Shown piece after piece: positions 43,049-52,392 of a stretch of DNA of 64,000 nucleotides; the first letter of the stretch is position 1, and each line of letters begins with the position of its first letter. The stretch is from contig JAEZWF010000057.1 of the NCBI GenBank assembly GCA_023420415.1, positions 1 through 64,000 on the forward strand. Direction: 5' to 3'. The notes beneath the pieces were generated by a model. It ran no database searches, was not told where the DNA came from, and saw nothing but the letters and a program-made list of their open reading frames with translations. Both the position numbers and the translations under genes were made by a program. This DNA is from Actinomycetes bacterium. Its GTDB lineage: Bacteria; Actinomycetota; Actinomycetes; Actinomycetales; Dermatophilaceae.

Positions 43049-43660
43049 TCAGCGCGTGGTGGCCTCGACGAGCAGCGGCAGGAACTCCCGCTCCAGCGCC
43101 CCGGCGCGGACCGTGCGCGGCTCGAGCAGGTGCTGGCCGAGGCCGCCCTGCAGGACGATCGTGAGCAGCCGCACGAGATCAGCTGTCGGGACGGTGAGCT
43201 CGAGGTCGTGGTGCGCGGCGATCGACTCGATGAGCGCGCCGAGCTCCTTGCGGATCTGCGCCTGCAGCCGCTGCCACGCTCGCCGGGCGTCGTCGTCCCG
43301 GACGGCGTGGAGGGCGAACTCGGTGGTGAGGAGGTACCAGCGGCGTCGTTCGTCCGGGTCGCGGGTCCAGATGTCGACGACGCGTTCGAGCAGGTCGGGG
43401 AGGGTGAGGCCGGGCTGGGCGGCCACCTCGGCGATGGCTTGGCGGAGCAGGGCCGCGTGCTCGGCGTAGAGCTCGATGACCAGCTCGTCCTTGCTGGCGA
43501 AGTTGGAGTAGAAGGCCCCGCGGGTGAAGCCGGCCCGTTCACAGATGTCCTCGACGCTGGCGCCGTGGAAGCCACGCTCGGCGAACACCTCGGCGGCGGC
43601 GGTGAGCAGACGCGTCCGAGTGGCTTGGCGGCGGGGAGTCAGCTGGCTGGCGGTGGTCAC
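43049..43660 (-). CDS. TetR-family transcriptional regulator
   Basis: 203 aa. The N-terminal helix-turn-helix spans about residues 12-58 (AAAEVFAERGFHGASVEDI, then AGFTRGAFYSNFASKDEL). The C-terminal ligand domain is typical and unassigned. The GTG start is 6 nt after TATCCT, and that box overlaps a 31-bp palindrome (43670-43700) that is very likely its operator. It is divergent from the operon of a degenerate ABC ATPase and a YhgE-type membrane protein, which it probably represses along with itself. Confidence 0.88.
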   Translation of the reverse strand: MTTASQLTPRRQATRTRLLTAAAEVFAERGFHGASVEDICERAGFTRGAFYSNFASKDELVIELYAEHAALLRQAIAEVAAQPGLTLPDLLERVVDIWTRDPDERRRWYLLTTEFALHAVRDDDARRAWQRLQAQIRKELGALIESIAAHHDLELTVPTADLVRLLTIVLQGGLGQHLLEPRTVRAGALEREFLPLLVEATTR

Positions 43661-43666
43661 GCTCTG

Positions 43667-43672
43667 AGGATA
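43667..43672 (-). promoter_or_regulatory. -10 box TATCCT, 6 nt before the tetR gene
   Basis: TATCCT on the minus strand overlaps the edge of the operator palindrome, which suggests autorepression. Confidence 0.45.
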
Positions 43673-43700
43673 CACTCCTGTATTGAATACAGATGTGTAT
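43670..43700. promoter_or_regulatory. TetR operator palindrome
   Basis: A 31-bp inverted repeat centred at 43685. The inner core is a perfect TGTATT-g-AATACA and the outer arms are ATACAC and GTGTAT; two positions per arm break the symmetry. It lies between the divergent tetR gene and the 43724 gene. Confidence 0.8.
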
Positions 43701-43723
43701 CGAAAGTTCTGAGGACGGAAACC

Positions 43724-44362
43724 ATGGAGCTCATCGCCGATCGGGTCGAGGTCGCAGGAGTGCGGGGACTGCTGCTCCTGCCGACGAGTCTGCGCGCCAC
43801 GCCGCGTCACCCGGTGCTGGTCGCGGCTGACCCCGGGTACCCCTCGGTCGCGTTGGCGCTCGCGCTCGGCGGCCGCGTGCCGCTCGCCTCCGGCTCGGTG
43901 ACCTTGGACGGAGACCCGGATCCGGTGCTGCGCCGACGCCACGTGTCGTTGGTCGATGTGCCTGACGTGACCTCGCCGGAGGATGCCGTGAGCGTGCACT
44001 CCGCTGTCGCCGAGCAGCTCGCGCTGGCCGGACGGCCCTCGGACCGCGCCGCGACGCGGGCCGTCCTCGCGGCTCACGGACTCGCGGACTTCGCCCACGA
44101 GCGGTTCGAGGCGCTGGACGCCACCGACCGCACGCTCCTGCTCACGGACATCGCCGCCAGCCGCGTCACCACCCGGGTCCTCGTCGTGGCGGCCCCGGAC
44201 CGCCACGGCGGCAGCCCGGAGGAGTGGTGGCGCGCGGCCCACCGGCTCGCCTCGACCGGCCTCACCGTCGTCGTCGGGTGCAGCCACGCAACCGTCCGCG
44301 CCCTCGGCGACCCGCCCCACTTCGCCGTCGGCGAGACCACCGAGCTCGAGGTGTCCGCATGA
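43724..44362 (+). CDS. Degenerate ABC-type ATP-binding protein
   Basis: 212 aa laid out like an ABC ATPase but lacking its catalytic residues. The Walker A position reads VAADPGYPSVALALALGG with no Lys, followed by the normal ASGSVTLDGDP strand. The signature region is DATDRTLLLTDIAASR rather than LSGGQ. The Walker B strand TTRVLVVAAPDRHGG has Pro-Asp in place of Asp-Glu. It is therefore probably not an ATPase and may be a structural or regulatory partner of the YhgE-type protein encoded 59 bp downstream. Its stop overlaps the mini-ORF start by 4 nt. GAGGACGG precedes the ATG. Confidence 0.68.
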   Translation: MELIADRVEVAGVRGLLLLPTSLRATPRHPVLVAADPGYPSVALALALGGRVPLASGSVTLDGDPDPVLRRRHVSLVDVPDVTSPEDAVSVHSAVAEQLALAGRPSDRAATRAVLAAHGLADFAHERFEALDATDRTLLLTDIAASRVTTRVLVVAAPDRHGGSPEEWWRAAHRLASTGLTVVVGCSHATVRALGDPPHFAVGETTELEVSA

Positions 44363-44424
44363 GCACCCCACGAAGTCTTTCCCCCGCTGCGCTCCTGCGG
44401 ATACTTCGAGGGGACCCCTCATGA
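44359..44424 (+). CDS. 21-aa mini-ORF / repeat element, copy B
   Basis: Twenty-one codons beginning MSTPRS and ending LLRILRGDP plus Ser. ATGA overlaps join it to the preceding stop and to the following start, so it sits exactly between two genes. It differs from copy A (29946-30011) at 7 of 66 bases with no indel: three silent changes and three altered codons. Inverted-repeat arms CCCCACGAAGT (44366-44376) and ACTTCGAGGGG (44403-44413) carry one mismatch. Confidence 0.55.
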   Translation: MSTPRSLSPAALLRILRGDPS

Positions 44425-46484
44425 CCGCCATTCGCTTGGCGCTCACCGAGCTGCGGCGCGTCACCGCGGGACGCCTCCCGCGGCTCGCGGTGATCGCGAT
44501 GGTCCTCGTGCCCACGCTCTATGGCGGCCTCTACCTCTACGCCAACAAGGACCCGTATGCTGGCCTGTCCCGCGTGCCGGCCGCCCTCGTCGTCGAGGAC
44601 AAGGGGACAACTCTCGCCAACGGCGACCGCCTCGACGTCGGTGACCAGGTGGCCGACGAGCTCGTCAAGTCCCGCAGCTTCGGGTGGAAACAGGTCTCCC
44701 GGCAGGAGGCGAACCGCGGCGTCCGGGAAGGGGACTACGACTTCGCCCTGGTCGTCCCCGCGGACTTCTCGGCAGCGCTCGCGTCGAGTGCGGAGGAGAA
44801 GCCTCGCCAGGCAAAGCTCCAGCTCGAGACCAACGACGCCAACGGCTACCTGGCCCGCACCATCGCCAACCAGGTGGTGGCCGAGGTGTCCAAGTCCGTT
44901 GCCTCCCAGGTGAGCTCGACTGCAGCGAGCCAGCTTCTCGCTGGTTTCACCACGATCCACGACAAGGTGTCGGAGGCGGCGGACGGCGCCAAGCAGCTCA
45001 GCGATGGCATCGCCAAGGCCGACACGGGAGCGCAGCAGCTGTCCAAGGGTTCGACCGACCTCGTCGCGGGGGAGCGCCAGCTCGTGGCGGGTGCCAAGGA
45101 GCTCTCGACCGGGGCAAACGCCGCCGCGTCCGGGGCCGACCAGCTGGCATCCGGGGCAGGCACGCTCAGGTCTGGCCTCGCCACGCTGGACCAGCGCACG
45201 GCCAGCCTCCCGTCCGACACCCGCCGCCTCGCCGATGGGGCGAGCCAGGTTGCCGCGGGCAACGCCAAGGTGGCGGCTGCGGGGGAGCGCGTCGCGAAGG
45301 CCAGCAGCACCATCACCGGCGACCTGACGTCCGCCCGCGGTCGCCTCGCCGAGCAGCTGCGCAGCGCCGGCTTCACCGACGACGAGGTGCAGCGGGTGCT
45401 GGCGGCCGCCGACCGGGTGGCGGCACCGCTGCGCGACGCCAACACCCAGGTGCAGGCGGCCTCGGACGACCTCACCAAGCTCTCCGCCGGTGCCCAGCAG
45501 GTGGCCACCGGCGCAGACCGGCTGGCCGACGCCGCCGGACCTCTCCATGACGGCATCTCCCAAGCTGACTCAGGCGCCGCCAAGCTCGCCTCGGGTGCCA
45601 CCGACCTCGCGGCCGGCAACCGCAAGCTGGCGACCGGGGCGCAGACCCTCGCGACGGGCCAGCAGAGCGCACTCGACGGTGCCACCAAGCTGAGCAAGGG
45701 CGCCGGTGACCTCGCCACGGGTCTCGACCAGCTCAAGACCGGCTCGGCCCAGCTCAGCAAGGGGCTGCAGGACGGGCTCACGTCGATCCCGAACCCGAGC
45801 GCCGAGTCGCGCAAGGCGATTGCGCAGACGCTCGGCAATCCCGTTGGCGTGCAGTCGAACTCGCTCGCCTCGGCGGCGAGCTATGGTGCCGGGTTGGCCC
45901 CCTTCTTCCTCAGCCTGGCCCTGTGGATCGGTGCCTATGTCCTGTTCCTGCTCGTGAAGCCGCTGTCGTCGCGCGCTCTCGCAGCGGGTCAGCCGAGCTG
46001 GCGCACGGCCCTCGGCGGGTGGCTGGCGCCTGCGGTCCTCGGGTTCGTCCAAGCCGTGCTCGTGTATGCCGTGGTGCTGCGCTTCGTCGGCATCGACGCC
46101 GCCCACCCGTGGCTCCTCATCGCCTTCATGGCAGCGGTGTCCATGACGTTCGTGATGATCCTGCACGCACTGGCGGCTGGGCTCGGGGCGCCGGGCAAGT
46201 TCCTCGGCCTCGTCTTCATGGTGCTCCAGCTGGTCAGTGCCGGCGGGACGTTCCCGTGGCAGACCCTGCCGGAACCGTTGCACCCGCTGCACCACGTTCT
46301 GCCCATGTCGTACGCCGTGGACGGCATCCGGCGCCTCATGTATGGCGGCTCGCTGGAAGGCCTCTGGCCCGACCTCGCCGTCCTCGCGGCATACCTCGTC
46401 GGCGCCTTTGTCCTCTCCTCGCTCGCAGCTCGGCGCGCGGGCACGTGGAACGCCTTGCGCATCAAGCCCGAGCTGGCGATCTGA
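44421..46484 (+). CDS. YhgE/Pip-domain membrane protein
   Basis: 687 aa. One membrane segment near residues 20-42, a long external part, then about five membrane segments from about residue 490 to 675. The external part holds many seven-residue-type repeats of the kind GAxxLAxG (for example GAKQLSDG, GADQLASG and GATDLAAG) between about 185 and 455, expected to form a long helical stalk. This is the YhgE/Pip architecture, related to phage-infection protein and ABC-2 permeases, with links to ESX-type secretion and siderophore export in relatives. Its ATG overlaps the mini-ORF stop. It may pair with the degenerate ATPase upstream. Confidence 0.85.
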   Translation: MTAIRLALTELRRVTAGRLPRLAVIAMVLVPTLYGGLYLYANKDPYAGLSRVPAALVVEDKGTTLANGDRLDVGDQVADELVKSRSFGWKQVSRQEANRGVREGDYDFALVVPADFSAALASSAEEKPRQAKLQLETNDANGYLARTIANQVVAEVSKSVASQVSSTAASQLLAGFTTIHDKVSEAADGAKQLSDGIAKADTGAQQLSKGSTDLVAGERQLVAGAKELSTGANAAASGADQLASGAGTLRSGLATLDQRTASLPSDTRRLADGASQVAAGNAKVAAAGERVAKASSTITGDLTSARGRLAEQLRSAGFTDDEVQRVLAAADRVAAPLRDANTQVQAASDDLTKLSAGAQQVATGADRLADAAGPLHDGISQADSGAAKLASGATDLAAGNRKLATGAQTLATGQQSALDGATKLSKGAGDLATGLDQLKTGSAQLSKGLQDGLTSIPNPSAESRKAIAQTLGNPVGVQSNSLASAASYGAGLAPFFLSLALWIGAYVLFLLVKPLSSRALAAGQPSWRTALGGWLAPAVLGFVQAVLVYAVVLRFVGIDAAHPWLLIAFMAAVSMTFVMILHALAAGLGAPGKFLGLVFMVLQLVSAGGTFPWQTLPEPLHPLHHVLPMSYAVDGIRRLMYGGSLEGLWPDLAVLAAYLVGAFVLSSLAARRAGTWNALRIKPELAI

Positions 46485-46527
46485 CGCGGGGGTGGCGGTG
46501 AGCCGTTCACGGGGCCATGCTCGGGGT

Positions 46528-47052
46528 ATGACCCTCGCCGGCGACGACAAGGTGCTCATCCTGTTCCGCCACGCCAAGGCCGAGCAGGTGCCGGGCAAGG
46601 ACGACCACGCGCGTGAGCTCACGGGCCGTGGTCGCAGGGACGCCCGCGCCGCGGGACAGTGGTTGCACGACAACGGGATCGGCCCCGAGCTGGTGCTGTG
46701 CTCGAGCTCGGTCCGCACTCGCCAGACCTGGGACGCAGCTGCCGAGGGTGGAGCGTGCGGCGAGACGGTGGAGTACGACCGCGCGCTCTACAACGCGAGC
46801 CCGCAGACCGTCCTGCAGGAGGTGCGTGAACGCGCCGGCGAGGCGCAGGTCGTGGTCGTCGTCGGGCACAACCCGACCATGGCGGCGCTCGCGAGCGGTC
46901 TCACCGAGGGGGACGGTTCGTCGCAGGCGCACGACTGCCTCGCCGAGGGCTTCCCGACGTCGACGGTGGCGGTGCTGAGGTATGCCGGGCCGTGGGCCGA
47001 CCTGGGCATCGGCACCGCGGCTCTCGACCGCTGCCACACCGCCCGGGGGTGA
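46528..47052 (+). CDS. SixA-type phosphohistidine phosphatase
   Basis: 174 aa of the small histidine phosphatase family. LILFRHAKAEQ at about residue 10 holds the nucleophile His, SSSVRTRQTWD the phosphate-binding Arg, and VVVGHNPTMAAL the second His in the GHNP form typical of SixA. It may dephosphorylate phosphohistidine proteins or small phosphoesters. The ATG at 46528 lies 6 nt after CATGCT, a weak -10 candidate. Monocistronic in appearance, 43 bp after the YhgE gene. Confidence 0.85.
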   Translation: MTLAGDDKVLILFRHAKAEQVPGKDDHARELTGRGRRDARAAGQWLHDNGIGPELVLCSSSVRTRQTWDAAAEGGACGETVEYDRALYNASPQTVLQEVRERAGEAQVVVVVGHNPTMAALASGLTEGDGSSQAHDCLAEGFPTSTVAVLRYAGPWADLGIGTAALDRCHTARG

Positions 47053-47094
47053 CTGCTCCGTGAGACCGGCGTCCCACGTGCTGGACTCCGGTCC

Positions 47095-47100
47095 TAGACT
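47095..47100 (+). promoter_or_regulatory. -10 box TAGACT, 6 nt before ilvD
   Basis: TAGACT ends 6 nt before the ilvD ATG; no ribosome site, so probably leaderless. Confidence 0.5.
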
Positions 47101-47106
47101 CCGACC

Positions 47107-48825
47107 ATGACGACCACCGAGCCCAGCACTGACGGCGTCGACATCAAGCCACGCAGCCGCGACGTGACCGACGGCCTCGAGAAGACCGCGGCCCGCGGCA
47201 TGCTCCGCGCGGTCGGTCTGGGCGACGAGGACTTCGCCAAGCCGCAGATCGGTGTCGCGTCGTCGTGGAACGAGATCACGCCGTGCAACCTGTCGCTCGA
47301 CCGGCTCGCCAAGGCGGTCAAGGACGGCGTCCACGCGGCGGGCGGGTACCCCCTGGAGTTCGGCACCATCTCGGTGTCTGACGGCATCTCGATGGGCCAC
47401 GAGGGCATGCACTTCTCGCTGGTGTCGCGCGAGATCATCGCGGATTCCGTTGAGACAGTGATGAATGCGGAACGGCTCGACGGCTCGGTACTGCTCGCCG
47501 GGTGTGACAAGTCGCTGCCCGGGATGCTCATGGCAGCCGCGCGCCTCGACCTCTCTTCCGTCTTCCTGTATGCCGGGTCGATCCTGCCCGGGATCGCGAA
47601 GCTCTCGGACGGCACCGAGAAGACGGTCACGATCATCGACGCCTTCGAGGCGGTTGGTGCGTGTGCGCGCGGCCTCATGTCGCGCGAGGACGTCGACGCC
47701 ATCGAACGCGCGATCTGCCCCGGCGAGGGTGCCTGTGGCGGCATGTACACCGCGAACACGATGGCGTCGGTCGCCGAGGCGATCGGCATGTCGCTGCCCG
47801 GTTCGGCGGCGCCGCCGGCCACCGACCGGCGGCGTGACGGTTATGCCCGACGCTCGGGTGAGGCGGTGGTCGGCCTGCTGCGCCGTGGAATCACCGCCCG
47901 GGACATCATGACCAAGGAGGCGTTCGAGAACGCGATCGCCGTCGTCATGGCGTTCGGCGGCTCGACCAACGCGGTGCTCCACCTGCTCGCCATCGCCCAC
48001 GAGGCCGACGTCGACCTCACGCTCGACGACTTCGTGCGCATCGGCTCGAAGGTGCCCCACCTGGCGGACGTGAAGCCGTTCGGGCAGTACGTCATGACCG
48101 ACATCGACCGCGTGGGGGGAGTGCCGGTCGTCATGCGCGCTCTGCTCGACGCGGGTCTCCTCAACGGCGACTGCCTCACCGTGACGGGCAAGACGATGGC
48201 CGAGAACCTTGCCGACATCGCGCCCCCGGATGTCGACGGCAAGGTGGTGCGGGCGATGCAGGAGCCGATCCACCGCACCGGCGGGCTCACCATCCTCAAG
48301 GGGACCTTGGCGCCGGAGGGCGCGGTCGTGAAGTCGGCCGGGTTCGACTCCGATGTCTTCGAGGGCACCGCGCGGGTCTTCGACGGCGAGCGCGCGGCGA
48401 TGGACGCGGTCGAGGACGGCTCGCTGAAGGCCGGCGACGTCGTGGTCATCCGCTACGAGGGACCCAAGGGCGGCCCCGGGATGCGCGAGATGCTCGCGGT
48501 CACCGGTGCCATCAAGGGCGCCGGTCTCGGCAAGGACGTCCTGCTGCTCACCGACGGCCGCTTCTCCGGAGGCACCACTGGCCTCTGTGTCGGCCACGTC
48601 GCTCCCGAGGCCGTCGACGAAGGCCCCATCGCGTTCGTCAAGGACGGTGACGGCATACGCCTCGACGTCGCTCAGGGCACCCTCGACCTCCTCGTCGACG
48701 ACGCCGAGCTGGCCGCGCGCCGCGAGGCCGGGGTCGAGCACCCGGCGCCCAAGTACGAGCGCGGTGTCCTGGCGAAGTACCGCAAGCTCGTGCAGAGCGC
48801 CAGCAGGGGCGCCGTCTGCGACTGA
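47107..48825 (+). CDS. ilvD: Dihydroxy-acid dehydratase
   Basis: 572-aa iron-sulfur dehydratase making 2-keto-isovalerate and 2-keto-3-methylvalerate, the third shared step of valine and isoleucine synthesis. Fe-S cysteines appear in [15 protein letters not shown] and [34 protein letters not shown] is the C-terminal signature. Length is normal. It has its own leaderless-type promoter and lies 1.7 kb before ilvBNC, separated by a convergent M48 protease gene. Confidence 0.96.
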   Translation: MTTTEPSTDGVDIKPRSRDVTDGLEKTAARGMLRAVGLGDEDFAKPQIGVASSWNEITPCNLSLDRLAKAVKDGVHAAGGYPLEFGTISVSDGISMGHEGMHFSLVSREIIADSVETVMNAERLDGSVLLAGCDKSLPGMLMAAARLDLSSVFLYAGSILPGIAKLSDGTEKTVTIIDAFEAVGACARGLMSREDVDAIERAICPGEGACGGMYTANTMASVAEAIGMSLPGSAAPPATDRRRDGYARRSGEAVVGLLRRGITARDIMTKEAFENAIAVVMAFGGSTNAVLHLLAIAHEADVDLTLDDFVRIGSKVPHLADVKPFGQYVMTDIDRVGGVPVVMRALLDAGLLNGDCLTVTGKTMAENLADIAPPDVDGKVVRAMQEPIHRTGGLTILKGTLAPEGAVVKSAGFDSDVFEGTARVFDGERAAMDAVEDGSLKAGDVVVIRYEGPKGGPGMREMLAVTGAIKGAGLGKDVLLLTDGRFSGGTTGLCVGHVAPEAVDEGPIAFVKDGDGIRLDVAQGTLDLLVDDAELAARREAGVEHPAPKYERGVLAKYRKLVQSASRGAVCD

Positions 48826-48838
48826 GCGCCGCGAACCT

Positions 48839-50170
48839 TCACCGCGAACCTGTGGCCGAGATGCGGTCGCGGGTACCCAACAGCGTCTTGTGGATGTGCG
48901 CGGACCACGCCGACATCTCCGAGTCGATGGCCGACCACCGGTCGGAGGGCACCTGCAGAGTCGCCTGGACCGGCGACGTCGACTCGGCGACGCGGATGCG
49001 GTCGCGCGACGACGGGTGCGAGCTCCACAGGTCGGTGTGACGCACGGACGCCTGTCGTAGGACGTCGAGCTCGCGCCCGTGAAGTTCGGCCGACTGCCTG
49101 ATGGCATCTGGGAGGTCCTCGGGACCGATGCGCGGAGCGCGGTCCCACAGGTCCTGGTAGATCCCGTCAGCCATCAACAGGTAGTCCTCGCTCTCGACGA
49201 AGGCCGCCGTGCCGCCGACCTCGATGGCCTTGAGGTCCGCGCGCAGCTCTGCCCGGCGGCTGTCGGGCATCGCCACCGCGTCGACGAGCAGCTGTACCGT
49301 CGCTCCCGCCGTGTTCACCGCGGCCATGGTGCCTCCGATGAGCAGGCCGGCCAACCCGGCCCTGTCACCGCCGTGCCAAGCGGCGGTCTCTGCGGTGGCG
49401 AAGGCGCGGCTCCACGGGTTGCGTCCACCGGTCGCGGCAACCGCGCGGGCGCCGAAGGTGCGTGCCGGGAGCGTGGCGCGGCGTCGCATTGGGTCGCCAT
49501 TGACAAGGTGCCCGAACTCATGGGCCAGCAACGAGATCCGTGCCGCAGGCGTGAGGATGGTCCACAGGGGCGCGCCGAGGGCGAGCACGGACTGGCCCCT
49601 CCAGCCGACGCGGGCGACTCCGGCGTTGAGGCCCATGTCGAAGACGATGATGTCGGGCGGCGGCGCGCCGACGGCGGCCGCGACGTCGGCGACCAGCCTG
49701 CGGAACTCGGGTCCCTGGCCGTCGGCGAGCCGGCCGACCTTCGGCGCCGATCCGACCCTGGGGGCAAGGAACCATGCCAAGGCAAGGAGCGCGAGCGTGA
49801 ACACCAGCCGAACCCCGACCGGCAGGTCCGTCGCGACCCACAGCCACGCGGCCACTCCCACGCAGACCAGGGCGGCGAGCACGATAACGGCGGAGACTGC
49901 CACTAGCCACCAGTAGGCGAGGGTCGCGCGGCCATCGGTCGATCGCATCCGGTCGGCACCGTTGACCAGAGCCGCATCGACGGCCAGCCCCCGCCGGTAC
50001 CCCCAGCGGCTCAACGCGGTCGTGCCGCGGTAGGGCGACATGGCTCGGTCGTACGTCTCAAGGTTCCACTCGCAGGCGGTGCACCAGGGTTCGAGCCCGG
50101 TGGCGGGCGCAAACAGCTGGTGCAGGCACCGGGGGCATTCGGCGGGTCTTTCCTGACGTCGTCGTCCCAC
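48839..50170 (-). CDS. M48-family zinc metalloprotease with N-terminal zinc ribbon
   Basis: 443 aa. A CPRC...CTAC ribbon lies at about residues 11-35. Two adjacent membrane helices at about 90-140 follow. The protease domain has the zinc motif SLLAHEFGHLVNGD (HExxH) near residue 230 and a downstream Glu region around RRAELRADLKA. This HtpX-like layout suggests membrane protein quality control. The GTG at 50170 lies 6 nt after TACCTT; the frame is open further upstream but overlaps the ilvB leader. It is convergent with ilvD, 13 bp apart. Confidence 0.83.
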   Translation of the reverse strand: MGRRRQERPAECPRCLHQLFAPATGLEPWCTACEWNLETYDRAMSPYRGTTALSRWGYRRGLAVDAALVNGADRMRSTDGRATLAYWWLVAVSAVIVLAALVCVGVAAWLWVATDLPVGVRLVFTLALLALAWFLAPRVGSAPKVGRLADGQGPEFRRLVADVAAAVGAPPPDIIVFDMGLNAGVARVGWRGQSVLALGAPLWTILTPAARISLLAHEFGHLVNGDPMRRRATLPARTFGARAVAATGGRNPWSRAFATAETAAWHGGDRAGLAGLLIGGTMAAVNTAGATVQLLVDAVAMPDSRRAELRADLKAIEVGGTAAFVESEDYLLMADGIYQDLWDRAPRIGPEDLPDAIRQSAELHGRELDVLRQASVRHTDLWSSHPSSRDRIRVAESTSPVQATLQVPSDRWSAIDSEMSAWSAHIHKTLLGTRDRISATGSR

Positions 50171-50176
50171 GGGAGG

Positions 50177-50182
50177 AAGGTA
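50177..50182 (-). promoter_or_regulatory. -10 box TACCTT, 6 nt before the M48 gene
   Basis: TACCTT on the minus strand overlaps a GTATGCC word. The gap to the GTG is 6 nt. Confidence 0.4.
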
Positions 50183-50335
50183 TGCCGTGCCGGGGCCATC
50201 CGGAGGCGGATCGCACTGAAGTCGGCCGATCGGGTGGGTTTGCGGCACCGGGGTTGGTGATGTCGGTACCGGTGGGCCGGGCCCTGCTGTGACTGAGACG
50301 ACAGGTCCGGATGGCGGGACGAGGCGTCTCGCCCG

Positions 50336-50364
50336 TTGACACGCCGGGCGGCGCGCGGGAAGGT
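50336..50364 (+). promoter_or_regulatory. Probable ilvBNC promoter
   Basis: TTGACA at 50336-50341, a 17-nt spacer and GAAGGT at 50359-50364. It ends 6 nt before the GTG of the leader peptide. The -10 is weak and the same bases (GGGAAGG) could serve as a ribosome site if transcription starts further upstream. Confidence 0.4.
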
Positions 50365-50370
50365 TCTCGT

Positions 50371-50397
50371 GTGGCACGAATTCTCGTACTTCCTTAG
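50371..50397 (+). CDS. ilvB leader peptide (MARILVLP)
   Basis: Eight codons GTG-GCA-CGA-ATT-CTC-GTA-CTT-CCT then TAG. The consecutive Ile-Leu-Val-Leu codons match the products of the downstream operon, as in classical attenuators. GGGAAGG lies 7 nt upstream. The stop codon is inside an AGCGCGC/GCGCGCT pairing (50396-50402 with 50421-50427) that can act as pause or antiterminator arm. Confidence 0.82.
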   Translation: MARILVLP

Positions 50398-50428
50398 CGC
50401 GCAGGCCCTTCCGAGAGCCGGCGCGCTG

Positions 50429-50467
50429 CCCTCCGTCGTTCCCACCAGGGAACTGGAGGGTTTTTTT
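50429..50467 (+). terminator. ilvBNC attenuator terminator
   Basis: CCCTCC and TTCCC pair with GGGAA and GGAGGG around an ACCA loop, with a small internal loop, followed by seven T. It lies 31 nt after the leader stop and 35 nt before ilvB. It is the only hairpin in the window with a true T-tract that I noticed. Confidence 0.85.
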
Positions 50468-50502
50468 GTGGCCAGACACAGCAGCAACGAGAACCGAAAG
50501 CA

Positions 50503-52392
50503 GTGAGAGACGTGAGCGACGCGAAACCGGCACCCCCGCCGGCGCCCAGCCCCAGCCAGATCGCCGAGCAGACCCGCGCCAGAGGACCCGTGCAGGTCAC
50601 CGGCGCACAGAGCCTCGTCCTCTCACTCGAGGCCGTCGGCGTGGACACCGTCTTCGGCATCCCGGGCGGCGCGATCCTCCCGGCCTACGACCCCCTCCTC
50701 GACTCGACCAAGGTGCGCCACATCCTCGTCCGGCACGAGCAGGGCGCGGGTCACGCGGCAGAGGGGTATGCCGCGGCCACCGGCAAGGTGGGCGTGTGCA
50801 TGGCGACGTCAGGGCCGGGCGCGACCAACCTCGTCACCGCGATCGCCGACGCCTACATGGACTCGGTGCCGATCGTGGCCATCACCGGCCAGGTCAGCTC
50901 GACCGCGATCGGCACGGATGCCTTCCAGGAGGCTGACATCCGCGGCATCACGATGCCGATCACCAAGCACAACTACCTCGTCACCAACCCGCTCGACATC
51001 CCGCGCGTCGTGGCGGAGGCGTTCCACATCGCCTCGACCGGCCGCCCCGGGCCCGTGCTGGTCGACATCTCCAAGGACGCGCTCCAGGCCAAGACCGAGT
51101 TCGCGTGGCCACCGAAGTTCGACCTGCCCGGCTACCGGCCGGTGGCCAAGCCGCACACGAAGCAGATCCGCGAGGCGGCCCGGCTCATCGCCGAGGCACG
51201 CAAACCGGTCCTCTACGTCGGTGGCGGCGTGGTGCGGGGCAACGCCTCGCAGGCGCTGCGCGAGTTCGTCGAGCTGACCCAGATCCCTGTCGTGACAACG
51301 CTGATGGCGCGCGGGGCCGTCCCCGACAGCCACCCGCTGCACCTCGGGATGCCGGGTATGCACGGCTCGGTCGCGGCCGTCACCGCGCTGCAGAAGTCGG
51401 ACCTGCTCATCACCCTCGGCGCCCGCTTCGACGACCGGGTCACCGGCCAGCTGTCGACGTTCGCACCTGAGGCCAAGGTCATCCACGCCGACATCGACCC
51501 GGCCGAGATCTCCAAGAACCGCGTCGCCGACGTCCCGATCGTCGGTGACGTGCTCGAGGTGCTCGAGGAGCTGACCAAGGCCGTGGCGGCCGACCACGAG
51601 TCCGGCCGCACGGGCGACTATGCGGCGTGGCGCGAGCGTGCGGCCGGCTGGAAGGCCACCTTCCCGCTGGGCTACACCACGCCCGAGGGTGAGGAATCCG
51701 TTGCGCCGCAACAGGTCATCGAGCGCATCGGCGCCATCGCCGGGCCGGAGTCGACCTACGTCGCCGGGGTCGGGCAGCACCAGATGTGGGCGGCCCAGTT
51801 CGTGCAGTACGAGCGACCCAACGCCTGGCTCAACAGTGGAGGCCTCGGCACGATGGGGTATGCCGTCCCCGCCGCCATGGGAGCCAAGGTCGCCGAACCG
51901 GAGCGCACCGTCTGGGCGATCGACGGCGACGGGTGCTTCCAGATGACCAACCAGGAGCTCGCGACCTGCGTCATCAACAACATCCCGATCAAGGTCGCCG
52001 TCATCAACAACAGCAGCCTCGGCATGGTCCGCCAGTGGCAGTCGCTGTTCTACAACCAGCGCTACTCCAACACCGACCTGCACACCTCGGTCGGGCGCCG
52101 CGTCCCCGACTTCGTCAAGCTCGCAGAGGCGTACGGCTGCGTCGGCCTGCGCTGCGAGCGGCCCGAGGACATCGACGCGACGATCCAGAAGGCCATGGAG
52201 ATCAACGACGTGCCAGTCGTCGTCGACTTCGTCGTCCACCGCGACGCGATGGTGTGGCCGATGGTGCCGGCCGGCGTGAGCAACGACGCGATCCAGGTGG
52301 CGAAGGACACTGCGCCGCAATGGGATCGCGAGGAGGAGCAGGAGGAGCAGGCCGTGATCGACCAGCTCGAGGAGGAAGGTGCAGGGCGATGA
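50503..52392 (+). CDS. ilvB: Acetolactate synthase large subunit
   Basis: 629-aa thiamine-diphosphate enzyme, first step of valine/leucine and second of isoleucine synthesis. The N-terminal domain has [15 protein letters not shown] and the TPP Glu in [14 protein letters not shown]. The C-terminal TPP motif runs [17 protein letters not shown] to [12 protein letters not shown]. An acidic tail ([17 protein letters not shown]) follows. GTG at 50503 and GTG at 50512 are both possible starts. It is under the attenuator just upstream and overlaps ilvN by 4 nt. Confidence 0.96.
   Translation: MRDVSDAKPAPPPAPSPSQIAEQTRARGPVQVTGAQSLVLSLEAVGVDTVFGIPGGAILPAYDPLLDSTKVRHILVRHEQGAGHAAEGYAAATGKVGVCMATSGPGATNLVTAIADAYMDSVPIVAITGQVSSTAIGTDAFQEADIRGITMPITKHNYLVTNPLDIPRVVAEAFHIASTGRPGPVLVDISKDALQAKTEFAWPPKFDLPGYRPVAKPHTKQIREAARLIAEARKPVLYVGGGVVRGNASQALREFVELTQIPVVTTLMARGAVPDSHPLHLGMPGMHGSVAAVTALQKSDLLITLGARFDDRVTGQLSTFAPEAKVIHADIDPAEISKNRVADVPIVGDVLEVLEELTKAVAADHESGRTGDYAAWRERAAGWKATFPLGYTTPEGEESVAPQQVIERIGAIAGPESTYVAGVGQHQMWAAQFVQYERPNAWLNSGGLGTMGYAVPAAMGAKVAEPERTVWAIDGDGCFQMTNQELATCVINNIPIKVAVINNSSLGMVRQWQSLFYNQRYSNTDLHTSVGRRVPDFVKLAEAYGCVGLRCERPEDIDATIQKAMEINDVPVVVDFVVHRDAMVWPMVPAGVSNDAIQVAKDTAPQWDREEEQEEQAVIDQLEEEGAGR

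Noticed and set aside
41591..43723. Long plus-strand frame leading into the degenerate ATPase gene
   Set aside because: It runs antisense to the Cds1-like and tetR genes. Only the part from the ATG at 43724 shows protein-like composition.
50171..50533. Upstream extension of the M48 protease frame
   Set aside because: It would cross the ilvB promoter, leader and attenuator, and the extra residues are Pro/Arg-rich and unlike a protein domain.
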